Counted from the stretch's first letter, positions 7,783-17,026 are shown. The stretch: 64,000 nucleotides of DNA from an uncultured Clostridium sp. (GCA_947073285.1 CAMTJT010000010.1:1-64000), one strand, 5' to 3'. Numbers and translations: made by a program. The notes: generated by a model from the letters alone, not told the origin.

Positions 7783-8795
7783 TTATATGAGGTCAATGGC
7801 TTCTATAAGTTTACTTATATGTAAGTGAGTGTATCTTTCATTTATTCCACTATCAGTTTTATGTCCTAATATGTATTTACGTGTAAGTTCTTCTACACCA
7901 GCATTTGCTAACATTGAATTTCCGTGTATGTCTGCACTCATGGGGAGTATGGTTCATATTTAACTGCTCCATAATCGGATTCCATATTTTATCTATATAT
8001 TGTCTGTAAGATACTGGCTTTCCGTCCATTTCTATTAAGTACTTTGTTTCAGTATTATATCTATCTTGTATGAATTTTAATATTTTCTTGCTTATTGGTA
8101 TTATTCTATCTTTTCCGTGCGTCTGTTTTACTACCATTTATCATATATCTTTCATCAAAATATATATTGTCTATTTTCTTTATCATTTCATTTATTCTCA
8201 TACAACTAAAAATGAGTATTAGAACTGTATCTACATATTTTATTTTACCTACATTGTCGAATAATATTTGTATTTCTTCATCTGTAAATGGTATCTTCTT
8301 ATGTTTTGGCTTATTTTTTCCTATATCTAAATCTTTACTTAAAACTTCTTTGACAAGTTCTTTTCTTTTACCATATTTATATAGCATATTGAATAAATTT
8401 CTAATTAAATATTTTATAGAGTAGTCTTTTCCCGAATTATCTATAACGTCTTGTAACATACCAAAAGTTATCTCTATAAATGGCACTTCATAAAGTTCTT
8501 TACAATACTTGTAGGCTGTTTTGTAACCACCAGTATTACTTATTTCTTTAAAATGCTTTTTGCTCCATTCTTCGTATAAATCTTTGAAAAGAACTGTTGC
8601 TTTGTCTAAATCTCTAGGGTTTCTTTTATTATCTATTAGAGCAGCTATTGCATCTTCTTTATTCTCAAACCAACCAATAGTATTATATAGTTGCTTTCCG
8701 TTGTCATCATAACCTATTGTAACTCTTGCTTGATATGGACGGCGTCTATTTCCACCATTTTTAACAACTCCACCTAACTTACTTGGTAATCTCAT
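7783..8795 (-). CDS. int: tyrosine recombinase/integrase, two CGG recoding sites
   Basis: A 336-residue phage-type integrase that would catalyse excision and integration of the element. The N-terminal part has the AP2-like DNA-binding pattern (RRPYQARVTIGYDDNGKQLYN). The core-binding domain follows. Catalytic residues can be placed: R200 (FSCMRINEMIKK), K223 (SKTD), H285/R288 (HECRHT), H311 (LGHKT) and nucleophile Y321 (NERYTHL). Residues 227 and 291 are glycines encoded as CGGA (8117-8114 and 7924-7921). The first unshifted frame loses H285-Y321. Even after one shift, the second CGG would remove H311 and Y321. Only the doubly shifted product is catalytically complete. Its ATG overlaps the xis stop (ATGA). 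Length minus two bases is an exact multiple of three. Confidence 0.93.
7922..7924 (-). other. CGG +1 recoding site 5 (integrase, Gly291)
   Basis: CGG after ACA, before A. Skipping C reads GGA right after the HECRHT catalytic motif and opens the frame to the nucleophile tyrosine. Confidence 0.9.
8115..8117 (-). other. CGG +1 recoding site 4 (integrase, Gly227)
   Basis: CGG after GCA, before A. Skipping C reads GGA AAA GAT (GKD) and yields KTDAGKDRIIPIS, the usual integrase segment. The unshifted frame stops four codons on. Confidence 0.9.
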
Positions 8796-9078
8796 TTTTT
8801 ACCACCCCAACCTTTTACAACTTGTCTTGCTATTGCTGGGTCAGTAATTATACCTAATTCTTCTGTTGTTCTTTCTATAAATTTTTCTGGTATTGGTTTA
8901 TTTCTTTCTTGAAAAAACTTTACTGTATCTATATTGTATGTGTATTTATCGCTACCGTGGTAACTTAAAAGCTATACCATAATCCACAAGACCGTCTTTG
9001 TATTTTAACACGAATACTTTGTAAACTTTCTCCAGTTTCTTCTTGAACTTCTTTGACTGTCATGTTTCTTATTTTCAT
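8792..9078 (-). CDS. excisionase-like small protein, two CGG recoding sites (invisible to standard ORF calling)
   Basis: With two skipped bases this is a clean 94-residue gene: ATG 9078 behind AGGAGG, stop TGA overlapping the integrase ATG. The N-terminus MTVKEVQEETGESLQSIRVKI followed by LVDYGIAFKL looks like the winged-helix/HTH pattern of small excisionase-like proteins encoded upstream of integrases, and the protein ends PAIARQVVKGWGGKK. Residues 29 and 41 are glycines encoded CGGT (8994-8991, 8957-8954). In each unshifted frame translation ends quickly: TAA 7 codons after the first site, and TAG directly after the second CGG. A role as recombination directionality factor is inferred from position and size. 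Confidence 0.85.
8955..8957 (-). other. CGG +1 recoding site 7 (xis-like, Gly41)
   Basis: CGG after CCA and followed immediately by stop TAG. Skipping C reads GGT AGC GAT (GSD) and opens the remaining 53 codons. Confidence 0.88.
8992..8994 (-). other. CGG +1 recoding site 6 (xis-like, Gly29)
   Basis: CGG after AGA, before T. Skipping C reads GGT CTT GTG (GLV). The unshifted frame reaches a stop within 8 codons. Confidence 0.88.
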
Positions 9079-9162
9079 TTCCCATTTCCTCCTATTCCAG
9101 AGGGCAAAACTTGTTGTATTTATTTTTGAAAGTCGCTTGTTTCAATACTTTCCTCTATATAT

Positions 9163-9172
9163 AGTATATACT
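9163..9172. promoter_or_regulatory. palindrome AGTATATACT upstream of xis-int
   Basis: A perfect 10-bp palindrome (12 bp with flanks, TAGTATATACTA) in the gap upstream of the xis-like gene. The same 10-mer recurs at 16216-16225 and 17433-17442, always in gaps of the 7-21 kb section. This suggests a shared operator, perhaps for the XRE protein at 20423, though it also contains TATACT and could be a -10 element. Confidence 0.4.
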
Positions 9173-9255
9173 AAAACATTTGTTTTGACTAGTCATTTAC
9201 CATATGTTTTTCAAAAATTTTATAATTTTACCCTCTTAAAATACTTTGATTACTT

Positions 9256-10368
9256 TTATTTTTTATTTTTTGTATTAAATTCTTCTGTTATTTTTACTAA
9301 TCTTTCAATTTGTTCTTCTACTGTTATATTAGTTTCTGCTTTTTCTTTTATCATACGTTCTAGTTCTGTTCTAACTATAAATGAAAGTGCTGATATTATC
9401 TCTCTATTAGTTCCTTTTTCTCTTAGTTCACAATAATTACTATCTATTTTTACCATGTTTATTGGGTATTCGGGGTTGTTCTCCAACATTTTTTGTATCT
9501 TCTCAAAGTCCCTTTGTTCTGCTTCTTTTCTCCATACTTCTTTTTGGTATATCATTTGCATTACTTCTGCTATATCATATATACTTGCTATCTCATCTTC
9601 TTTCATAAAACTACAAGTTAATTTATCTATTCTTGTTATATTTACTGGTACATCTAGTTTATTATTTAATTCTTGAATTTTTGACCAGTTTTTATCTGCT
9701 AGTTCTTCTTCATCAATTATTATTGATACCATTATTTTATTCAATTTTTCTGGCGATGCTTGGAATATTATTTTATTGTCAACACAGTCTATAACTATCC
9801 ATTTATTTATTTCTGGAACTCTTTCTATTTTTATCCAATTATATCTTGTATATTTTAATCTTTTTTCTATTTCTATCAAGCATTGTTCTTGTTCTTCTGG
9901 TGGTATTTTATCTTCAATATTCAAAAATACCATATTTACTCCTAGTACTTTTGTTCCTTTTTCTATGTATGTATTCAATTCTTGTATAGCTGTTGCTATA
10001 TCTCCCTCAAAGATTGTTGTTACCTCATCATTTATTCTACATTCATCTATATTTGTTCTTACTACATGAAGTCCACTACTAGAGTTTTGATTTTCAATTT
10101 TCTTTATTTCTTTATAGTTTCTGTCAGCTATTTCTTTTATTACTGCACTTATAATTTCATTTCTTGATTTTCCAGTTGTATCTGTTTCAAGTGCATTATT
10201 TATTGCTTGAATATCTTTTGAAGGATAGTGCATTTCATATATAAATTTATTTACCCATTTTTTAGTATCTTGAAATATACTTTCTTTAACAGTTTTTACT
10301 GCTAACTGCATTTCTTCATCTTCTAATTTAGGATTATAAAATGCTTGGTGTTGCTCTATTATATTCAT
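9256..10368 (-). CDS. hypothetical cytoplasmic protein (replication-module neighbour)
   Basis: A 370-residue soluble protein. I chose ATG 10368 (MNIIEQHQ), 7 nt after AAAGGAG. An upstream ATG at 10422 also has a GAGG and would add 18 residues. Residues around 195-235 (NWIKIERVPEINKWIVIDC then KIIFQASPEKLNKIM) resemble a segment near the end of the next protein upstream (VKALFERDEWQIIDK and LRFENTP), so the two may share a small domain by duplication. Several N-terminal hydrophobic strands (VNMVFLNIEDK) hint at an alpha/beta fold. No known family recognised. Confidence 0.65.
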   Translation of the reverse strand: MNIIEQHQAFYNPKLEDEEMQLAVKTVKESIFQDTKKWVNKFIYEMHYPSKDIQAINNALETDTTGKSRNEIISAVIKEIADRNYKEIKKIENQNSSSGLHVVRTNIDECRINDEVTTIFEGDIATAIQELNTYIEKGTKVLGVNMVFLNIEDKIPPEEQEQCLIEIEKRLKYTRYNWIKIERVPEINKWIVIDCVDNKIIFQASPEKLNKIMVSIIIDEEELADKNWSKIQELNNKLDVPVNITRIDKLTCSFMKEDEIASIYDIAEVMQMIYQKEVWRKEAEQRDFEKIQKMLENNPEYPINMVKIDSNYCELREKGTNREIISALSFIVRTELERMIKEKAETNITVEEQIERLVKITEEFNTKNKK

Positions 10369-10447
10369 TTTTCTTTCTCCTTTATTATGTACATCCTTAT
10401 TAAAAAATTCTTTCTTATTCATATCTTTTTACCTCTTTCTTTAATTT

Positions 10448-11080
10448 TTATTTATTTTTTGTAATTTCTCTTATAGTGTCATATACTATTGCTGGTGTAT
10501 TTTCAAATCTAAGTTGATTATTTCTTTTATCAATTATTTGCCACTCATCACGTTCAAATAATGCTTTTACTGTCATATAACTATATTGTGAGTTCTTTAG
10601 CATTGTTTGTAATTCTTCCAGTTTAACATTATTGTATAAAGTTTCTGTTGTTTCTTCTTGTGCAATGACAAGCATTTCAAAAATATGTTCAATTTCTTCT
10701 ATTGGTATACGAACACACATTGCTTTTGAGGGGACTTCTCCAACAATTAGTACATAATCTTTATCTTCCTTTGAGAGTTTAGTTGCAGTTTTTACTACAA
10801 GTTCAGCTCTTTTTTGCATTTCCTTATCTTTAATGTACTTTATCATTATTCTTATAATTATTTCTTCTTTATTGTTTTTTGGTTCAGTTATTTTTGTTTT
10901 TAATTCACTTACTATTAACTTATGTTTCAGTTCTTTATTTTCCTTTAATAACATATCTATAAATTTTCTATCACCTTCCGACCATTGTTCATACTCTTTT
11001 TTCCAGTCCTCTAATCTTATAATTTCCGTTTCTAGTTCGGAAATATATTCTTCTTGATTTTCTGTTCTTTTTGGTATCAT
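10448..11080 (-). CDS. hypothetical coiled-coil protein
   Basis: A 210-residue protein. Residues 5-65 are a charged coiled-coil-like stretch (EEYISELETEIIRLEDWKKEY). The remainder is mixed alpha/beta, and the last 45 residues share the W-x-I-I-D...F-x-x-x-P pattern with the 370-aa neighbour. The start MIPKRTEN is preferred because GGAAAGGA lies just upstream. A hairpin of the kind GGGCAAAA...TTTTGCCC (about 11102-11137) sits in its leader and may control expression. Not recognised. Confidence 0.62.
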   Translation of the reverse strand: MIPKRTENQEEYISELETEIIRLEDWKKEYEQWSEGDRKFIDMLLKENKELKHKLIVSELKTKITEPKNNKEEIIIRIMIKYIKDKEMQKRAELVVKTATKLSKEDKDYVLIVGEVPSKAMCVRIPIEEIEHIFEMLVIAQEETTETLYNNVKLEELQTMLKNSQYSYMTVKALFERDEWQIIDKRNNQLRFENTPAIVYDTIREITKNK

Positions 11081-11144
11081 AATTATAAATTCCTTTCCAG
11101 AGGGCAAAATATATTTGTTACATTATGTTTTGCCCCCTTAACAT

Positions 11145-12539
11145 TTAATATTGTTCTGCAACTCTTTTTCTTCTTCTTCTTTTTACTTTTCTTCCAACTT
11201 GTCTATTGTATCTATTTACAATTGCATTTAATTGAATTTCATATTGGTTATAATCATCTTTCATATTGCTTATAAACTCTTTTTCTGCTTGTGAAAGTTG
11301 TATATTTCTATCTTTTGCTAATTCGTTTATATTCCAATTAGTTTCCTTTACTAACAATAGCAAGTTTTCAAGAGTATCTGCTTTATTTTCAATATCTCTT
11401 TGTATGTCTAATTCCTCCTTTCTTTTTTCGACTGCAATTGCTTTCGTTGTTTTCATTAGGGCAAGTATCTCCTCAATGCTTTTATGTTTTAAAGGTAAAA
11501 CCTTTTTTGTATTTTTGCATATTAGATTAAATTCGTTTTTATTATCTATTCTTTCAATTTCTGCAAGACTGTCAATATTCTTCTGTTTCATTATTTCTTG
11601 AACTTCTTGTAACTTTTGATTTATTTCCAGTTCTTTTTGGAGTTTCTGCTCTTGCTGATGAGCATATATACCTTTGATAATTATTCCTTTGTATCGTTTA
11701 TGTATGGTATTTCTATACAGTTTTACTGTTCTTATATCTTTTACTTTTACATAACTTTCATAGCTTGTCCTTTGTAGTTCAACTTCTTTTCCATTAACTT
11801 TTTCTACTTGAACAGTTGCACTTTGATATTTTGGTAAAAAACCTTTTAGCTTTTCTTTTATTTCTGCATAAGTTAAATATTCTTTTCTTAAAGGTTTTAT
11901 ATCTCTGCTACAACTTAAAATATGTATATTTTTAGGGTAGAAACTGGTTTTATAACCGTTATAATGATATTCTGCTTTTTCCTCACGGTTTTCTTTTGTT
12001 AAATCTATTTGTTTGACAGTTCCATGCTTTTTCCAAAGTTTCTCTAATAATTCTTGTGATATTTCTAGTTTTGAATTGTCTTTTGTTTTTAACCAAAAAT
12101 GACATATAGGTCGGTGCTTTCCATTATAAAGTAATATTCTTAAATACATTACTGGTTTGATTTCTTGTTTTAAATCTTCCAAAAATTCACTTAATATATT
12201 TGTTAATTGGTGTGTATCTTTTATCTTTGTGTTAAAATATAATTCAATTATTTTTTCCGTTTCGTTTCCCTCAAAATTGTTAAGGCAATATTGATTACTA
12301 ATTTTTAAATTTTTATATGCTACTGATTTATTTTTAGTATCTTTTCGTTTATATTTTTCAACATTACCAGTTCTTGGGTTAAAATATTCATCTGCTGAAA
12401 CCCTTTTATAATTCTTTAAAAAGTCTACTTTCTCACTTTTTCTTGTTATAATATCGACCTTTCTATTATTATCGTACCATGTTACCTCACATATATTGTT
12501 ATCGCTTGGCTCTTCAAATAAATCTGATTTTTTATACAT
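11145..12539 (-). CDS. hypothetical protein, possible replication initiator
   Basis: A 464-residue basic protein. The middle third has KHRPICHFWLK and VMYLRILLYNG, superficially like the motif-2 strand of rolling-circle (HUH) Rep proteins, but the first histidine is missing (P-I-C-H), so active chemistry is doubtful. The last 150 residues form a long coiled coil (QQEQKLQKELEINQKLQEVQ) ending in a very basic tail (GRKVKRRRRKRVAEQY), likely nucleic-acid binding. The start is the second ATG, 8 nt after AGGAGG. It lies downstream of the D5-type helicase and may serve the same replication module. The functional call is inference and weak. Confidence 0.6.
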   Translation of the reverse strand: MYKKSDLFEEPSDNNICEVTWYDNNRKVDIITRKSEKVDFLKNYKRVSADEYFNPRTGNVEKYKRKDTKNKSVAYKNLKISNQYCLNNFEGNETEKIIELYFNTKIKDTHQLTNILSEFLEDLKQEIKPVMYLRILLYNGKHRPICHFWLKTKDNSKLEISQELLEKLWKKHGTVKQIDLTKENREEKAEYHYNGYKTSFYPKNIHILSCSRDIKPLRKEYLTYAEIKEKLKGFLPKYQSATVQVEKVNGKEVELQRTSYESYVKVKDIRTVKLYRNTIHKRYKGIIIKGIYAHQQEQKLQKELEINQKLQEVQEIMKQKNIDSLAEIERIDNKNEFNLICKNTKKVLPLKHKSIEEILALMKTTKAIAVEKRKEELDIQRDIENKADTLENLLLLVKETNWNINELAKDRNIQLSQAEKEFISNMKDDYNQYEIQLNAIVNRYNRQVGRKVKRRRRKRVAEQY

Positions 12540-12593
12540 TTTCATTTCCTCCTATATTTTATTTGTGCTTTAAGCACTATTTATTATTTATCT

Positions 12594-12672
12594 TGGGGAA
12601 TTAGGGAAGTTCTTTTTATATATTTCTTTTCTATAAAAAGATACTTTCAAAATATTTTTCCCCTAAATTCCC
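12594..12672 (-). repeat. G-run leader motif, copy 1
   Basis: Gap between the D5-type gene and the 464-aa gene. On the minus strand it reads TTTGGGAATTTAGGGG followed by AAAAATATTTTGAAAGTA and a T/A tract. Similar G-run plus AAAAATTTTTGAAAA segments occur at 16293-16360, 21360-21405, 21640-21685 and 21690-21740. The repeats are dispersed within one element, so they may be replication or regulatory sites. Confidence 0.4.
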
Positions 12673-12679
12673 AAAGTTC

Positions 12680-14167
12680 TTAATCTTCCTTTATAGTTAA
12701 TTCGTAATAGTCAGTACCAGACTTTCCTTTAACAATGCCAAAATCATTTACTAAAATATCTGTAATGCTATTAGGTCTTTCAGGCACAAGGTTATTTTCT
12801 TTACACCATTCTTTATATTTGTATTTAAAATATGATATGTTTGTTCTTTCTTTGCCTATTTCACAACACTCTTTTAAGAACAACGTTAGTGAATCGTTTT
12901 GAATTTCATAGTTAAAACGATTTTGTATAGTTCTTTTACTTTCTGTAATTTTGTAATTTCTCTTTATTAAATCTTGTAAGAATTGAACTGCAACTGATAC
13001 AAGTACCTCTCTTTCTGCATATAAGTCATCTAATAAATTGGGGTTTTGTTTTTCTTTGGGTATTACATTATCACAAGAAAGTATCAAAAATCTCTCGTAT
13101 ACATGTTTACCACGGTCGCCACTAAAACTTGGTAACTTATTACAGTTAGACCATACCAAACCGTTAAATGTAGCAGTAAACGCATTTTCATATTTTAATT
13201 CCATATTTAAACTGTCGCCACCTGTTAATTGTTTTAAGATTTCAATGTCAGCTATTCTTGTAGCTTCCATATCTCCAGAGCCAATTAGTCTTTTACCATA
13301 AACTACACCTAAACCGAATTTACTGTTCATTTGATTAAAGCCTATTGTATGACAATTTTCTTCTCCTAAAAGTCGTTCTACTAATTTACGAAGTTGACTC
13401 TTTCCAGTATCTCCTGCACCATATAAAATTAGTAATTTCTTACACTTTGAACATTTTACATTGCTTATTACTAAACTTATAATTTCTAAAATTGTCCATA
13501 TATCTTCTTGCTCTCCATTTGTAAGAGTATTTAAAAAATTCATTGTTACTGGTGCTTTTGCTAGTGGTAAATTAGGAGTATACTTGCATGGAATTTGTAT
13601 CGTACATAAATCATCTGGACTATGTGGCGATAGCTTTCCAGTCTTAATATTCAATGTTCCATTTTTAAAGTTTATAATATCTTCATTAGCATTTAGTTCG
13701 CTTTCTTTTGTATTAGCATAATCAGTAATCAATTCTTTATATACTTTATCCCATTGACTAGAATTTCTAATTTTAACTGGTATAAAACTCTTTATACGTG
13801 CTTTGCAATCGCTTTCAGTCCATTTTTTATAATACCCGTCCTTATCATAATGATAAAGTATTATACCTTTTGAGTTTCCTAACTTTACAGATTTTATATG
13901 GTCGTTCTTTTTAAGATATAAATATAATTCTTGTGGTAGGACTTCGATTTTTCTTTCTTCTTTGCTTTTTTCTGCTAACCATGGGGGCAATTCTACTTCT
14001 TGTCCTTTTAAATATGCCTCATATAAATTGTCAATTCCTCCAGCAGTTTCCATTGTTAATTTTTCTGTATGTAATTCTTCGGGTAAGTTGGTTAATTCTT
14101 TTTGAGAATTGTTTTCTCCTATATTTTCTTTTTCTTCATTTTCATTTAACAAGTTTTCTTGTTCCAT
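12680..14167 (-). CDS. D5-type primase/superfamily 3 helicase
   Basis: A 495-residue replication protein of the phage/plasmid P4-D5 kind. After an acidic leader there is a D5_N-like region (NFKNGTLNIKTGKLSPHSPDD). An SF3 helicase core follows: Walker A GAGDTGKSQ (about residues 250-258), a B-like segment GKRLIGSGDME, and the SF3 motif C region GLVWSNCNKLPSF. The C-terminus has the usual winged-helix tail (YKEWCKENNLVPE). Such proteins unwind replication origins of satellites and integrative plasmids. Its presence next to integrase and excisionase is the main argument that 7-22 kb is a separately replicating, nested element. Start ATG behind AGGAGG. Confidence 0.88.
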   Translation of the reverse strand: MEQENLLNENEEKENIGENNSQKELTNLPEELHTEKLTMETAGGIDNLYEAYLKGQEVELPPWLAEKSKEERKIEVLPQELYLYLKKNDHIKSVKLGNSKGIILYHYDKDGYYKKWTESDCKARIKSFIPVKIRNSSQWDKVYKELITDYANTKESELNANEDIINFKNGTLNIKTGKLSPHSPDDLCTIQIPCKYTPNLPLAKAPVTMNFLNTLTNGEQEDIWTILEIISLVISNVKCSKCKKLLILYGAGDTGKSQLRKLVERLLGEENCHTIGFNQMNSKFGLGVVYGKRLIGSGDMEATRIADIEILKQLTGGDSLNMELKYENAFTATFNGLVWSNCNKLPSFSGDRGKHVYERFLILSCDNVIPKEKQNPNLLDDLYAEREVLVSVAVQFLQDLIKRNYKITESKRTIQNRFNYEIQNDSLTLFLKECCEIGKERTNISYFKYKYKEWCKENNLVPERPNSITDILVNDFGIVKGKSGTDYYELTIKED

Positions 14168-14441
14168 TTTTAATTCCTCCTAAAAAATATCTTTATATTT
14201 TTAAAACGCGTTTTTGTTTTTGGAAAGATAAATCGTTTTTCATCTTTCTAGTTATAATTTTCTCCGTTGAAAATTTTACTCTTTCTATGGGATAAAATTT
14301 ATTTACTAGATGAGATAAAATTTATTTGTGTAAATTATTTATTCGTGATATACTGTTTTCATCTTTCTAGTTATAATATTAGACAAAGAAAATTATGGAC
14401 TTTCTATGGGATAAAATTAATTTAGGAGATGAGATAAAATT
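14168..14441. repeat. divergent intergenic region with duplicated leader (14241-14325 / 14360-14443)
   Basis: Two imperfect copies of an 85-bp unit, offset by 119 bp. Both contain CATCTTTCTAGTTATAAT, then CTTTCTATGGGATAAAATT, then a GATGAGATAAAATT block. In the second copy that last block carries the functional ribosome site (TTAGGAGATGAG) and the ATG of the 415-aa gene. In the first copy the site is degraded to ACTAGATGAG. A hairpin GAAAGAT...ATCTTTC lies at the left edge (14223-14248). Confidence 0.65.
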
Positions 14442-15689
14442 ATGATAAATTTAGACTCTTTAGGCATTATAGAAAATCTTGTTACTTTAGATATGGAATT
14501 TGAAATAACAAATATTGATGATATAAAGGAAGTTCAAGCAGTTTTTGAAACAATAAACACTAGAGGTTTTTTAGCGTCTAAAAATACCCCTAAACAACCA
14601 ATACACTCTGCTGAAACTGTTGGAACTTTTTTACTTGAAATATTGAACAACTTTAATAAGATAAAAAAGAATATTTTGTGTAATTATATGAATTTGTCAA
14701 GTCAAGCAAAACAAGACTGGCAAAATAAAAATGCAGTTATTCAAGATAATTTAAAAAATGATTATGATAAATATATATCTGAAAGAAAAATATTAGATAC
14801 AGAACTAAAAAATACTTGTTATTCTATTTTTGAAAGGGTATTACATGAATTTGAAAAGATAAATCCAAAGTTTAGCATTTTTAATCAATGGGCTTTAGAT
14901 TACATGACTAAAGAAGAAACAAGATATAAAAAAGATATTGAAGAACTAAAATCAACAATTTATAAGTTAGAACATGGTTCTCCTTATGTTTTAAATGGTA
15001 TTACTAAAGATATGCCCAAACGTCAAATTATGCTATGTAACCTATATCAGCAAACAATAGAGGACTTAAAAAAGAAAGATACTATTGATTATATGTTACA
15101 ACAACTTGCAAAATCTGTTGCAGAATTTGTCAATGCTTTAGGAGAGGGAATAGATTTAATTAAAAAATCATTTATATATAATAGTGAAACTAGAAATAAT
15201 AATTTTTCTGGTATTCAAGCATATATACCAACTGCAAGAATTGATTATAAAACTGATTGCTTTAAATTTCCAAGGCCTTATAAATATACTTATGAAATAA
15301 AATGTATAGAAGATTTCTTCAATGTTACAATATATCAAATATCACTTAATCATAAAGTTATATTGAAATGTAAAAATTGTAATGAATATTTTATCCCTAA
15401 AAGAACAGACCAAGTTTTTTGTACTAAAAAATGTAAAGAGAATTATATATATAAAAATATGCGTTTAGGAAGAGATAAAGAAAAAGTCAATTTATATTAT
15501 GCAAAACTGCGTAAAAGATACAATAATAACCCTACTTACCATGAAGAACTTGAAAAACTTAAAAATCTATATCAAGACTGCAAGTCAAAACAACTAGATG
15601 ATGAAGAAATAATGAAAATATTAACTAATTTTGAAGAAACTGTGAAATCTACTTATACTGTAAAACGTGGTAGACCGAAGAAACAATAA
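14442..15689 (+). CDS. DUF6076-like protein with C-terminal zinc finger and AT-hook-like tail
   Basis: A 415-residue protein on the plus strand, one of few in the window. The first 300 residues are helical and unrecognised. Residues about 313-345 hold a four-cysteine finger (CKNCNEYFIPKRTDQVFC then KKC) followed by helical YIYKNMRLGRDKEK. That combination recalls the DUF6076 family of integrative elements. The C-terminus is KRGRPKKQ, the core of an AT-hook, so minor-groove DNA binding is plausible. It has its own leader (duplicated, see 14168-14441) and ends at a hairpin terminator. Regulation or defence are both possible; nothing in the sequence decides it. Confidence 0.7.
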   Translation: MINLDSLGIIENLVTLDMEFEITNIDDIKEVQAVFETINTRGFLASKNTPKQPIHSAETVGTFLLEILNNFNKIKKNILCNYMNLSSQAKQDWQNKNAVIQDNLKNDYDKYISERKILDTELKNTCYSIFERVLHEFEKINPKFSIFNQWALDYMTKEETRYKKDIEELKSTIYKLEHGSPYVLNGITKDMPKRQIMLCNLYQQTIEDLKKKDTIDYMLQQLAKSVAEFVNALGEGIDLIKKSFIYNSETRNNNFSGIQAYIPTARIDYKTDCFKFPRPYKYTYEIKCIEDFFNVTIYQISLNHKVILKCKNCNEYFIPKRTDQVFCTKKCKENYIYKNMRLGRDKEKVNLYYAKLRKRYNNNPTYHEELEKLKNLYQDCKSKQLDDEEIMKILTNFEETVKSTYTVKRGRPKKQ

Positions 15690-15704
15690 ATGTGTGAAAA
15701 AATA

Positions 15705-15742
15705 GACAATTCGCTTTTTATAGTGAATTGCCTTTTAATTTT
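15705..15742 (+). terminator. terminator after the 415-aa gene
   Basis: CAATTC...GAATTG stem with A/T-rich loop, followed by CCTTTTAATTTT. Confidence 0.55.
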
Positions 15743-15744
15743 GA

Positions 15745-15993
15745 TTATTTTTTCTTTTTGTCATCTTCGCTTGTATGTTCCTTAATAAATTTTATCACTT
15801 TTTCTACTTTATCATCTACATTATTTATTGCAGATTTCAACTGTTGCAATTCTCCACGTTGTGCCTTAACTTCATTTATCAAAGGAATTAAACTTTTGTA
15901 ACGTGTAGACATATAATAAAATTCTCCCTCTAGGTCAGTATCTTCCTTTTTAATCATTTCTTCTTCTGTATTTTCATTGATTACTTTTAGCAT
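15745..15993 (-). CDS. small coiled-coil hypothetical protein
   Basis: An 82-residue acidic protein with a heptad-rich C-terminal half (LINEVKAQRGELQQLKSAINNVDDKVEKV, partly quoted) and a Lys tail. The start MLKVIN is chosen because GAAAGGGG stands 6-7 nt upstream; an in-frame ATG at 16059 has no ribosome site. Convergent with the 415-aa gene. Function unknown. Confidence 0.58.
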   Translation of the reverse strand: MLKVINENTEEEMIKKEDTDLEGEFYYMSTRYKSLIPLINEVKAQRGELQQLKSAINNVDDKVEKVIKFIKEHTSEDDKKKK

Positions 15994-16059
15994 AAAAATT
16001 CCCCTTTCTTGAAAATGTGTGTACTTAATGACTGTTTCTAACTGCTCGAAAAATCTCAT

Positions 16060-16435
16060 TTTTCTTTTTTAGCCGTAATCAGTCATTTTTCATCACTCCT
16101 TTTTTATCTCCTATAATAATATTTTTACAATTTGTGATTTCTCATCATGCACTAGGTGGAGAATAGATAGATTACATTTAACGTGAAAAACTATTTTAAG
16201 CCTTTTTATTTTTTAAGTATATACTACTTCGCCTATAATCTTTTAAACGTTTACAGACTATCTTTACTTATAATTAGAGGTCTTAAAACTTAATGGGGGG
16301 AAAAGGGGAACTTTAAATTAAAAAATTTTTATAAAAAATAAAATATTTTCTTGAAATTGTAGAAACATTTGTTTTGTTGTAGTATAATATATTTAGTGAA
16401 AGTGCTGAAATATCAATGAAAGGAGATGATTAAAT
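16060..16435. promoter_or_regulatory. intergenic region with palindrome, G-run motif and promoter for the DUF2786 gene
   Basis: It holds TTAACGTGAAAAAC (16178-16191), AGTATATACT (16216-16225), a G-run motif (GGGGGGAAAAGGGGAAC at about 16293-16310) and, near 16383-16395, GTAGTATAAT which can serve as a -10 box. The first two blocks reappear inverted downstream of the next two genes (17433-17481). The ribosome site AAAGGAG lies 11 nt before ATG 16436. Confidence 0.5.
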
Positions 16436-17026
16436 ATGGAAAAAACGGAAATTGTAAAAAAGCTAAAGGCATTAAGTGAAAGAGGAATTGCTGGAGAAAA
16501 AGAAAATGCAACAAAACTACTTGAAAAGCTAATGAAGAAATATGGAATTACAGAAGAAGAAATAAAAAACGAAGAAACAAAAGTTGTAAATGTAGAATTA
16601 AGAACTGATGCAGAAAAAAGAATTTGCAGTCAGATTTTATATGCTTACTTCAATAATGCTACATTGTACAGACGTTTTGGAACTAAAATATCATTTTTCA
16701 CTAACCTTACTAAAGCACAAGAAATTGAGTTTAAATATATGCTTTCCGTATATATCGACAGTTTTTATAAGGAACATGACGTATTCGTTAGTGCATTTAT
16801 ACAGAAGAATAAAATATTTCCAAAAGACGCACCTACAACAAATATAGATGAATTATCAGCAGAAGAAAAAGCAAAATCACTTAAAGCGTCTTTAATGACT
16901 CAAGGTATGGAATACACAGTAATAAGAAAATCGTTAGAAGAAACCACTACCACTAAAAAGAAAGAAAATGTTAAAAGTAGCAAAACTAAAGCTAACAAAA
17001 GCACAACTAAAAAATTAACAAAATAG
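16436..17026 (+). CDS. DUF2786 family protein
   Basis: A 196-residue protein. The first 45 residues match DUF2786 (IVKKLKALSERGIAGEKENA then LLEKLMKKYGI), a small helical domain common in phages and integrative elements. The middle is alpha/beta, and the last 30 residues are a Lys/Thr/Ser-rich basic tail that probably touches nucleic acid. It forms a two-gene plus-strand unit with the DUF3846 gene 15 nt downstream, and inverted sequence blocks flank the pair. Biochemical role of the family is not established. Confidence 0.8.
   Translation: MEKTEIVKKLKALSERGIAGEKENATKLLEKLMKKYGITEEEIKNEETKVVNVELRTDAEKRICSQILYAYFNNATLYRRFGTKISFFTNLTKAQEIEFKYMLSVYIDSFYKEHDVFVSAFIQKNKIFPKDAPTTNIDELSAEEKAKSLKASLMTQGMEYTVIRKSLEETTTTKKKENVKSSKTKANKSTTKKLTK

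Noticed and set aside
12120-12180. Rolling-circle Rep HUH motif in the 464-aa protein
   Set aside because: The first histidine is missing and no clear catalytic tyrosine motif is visible, so I left it as a possibility only.
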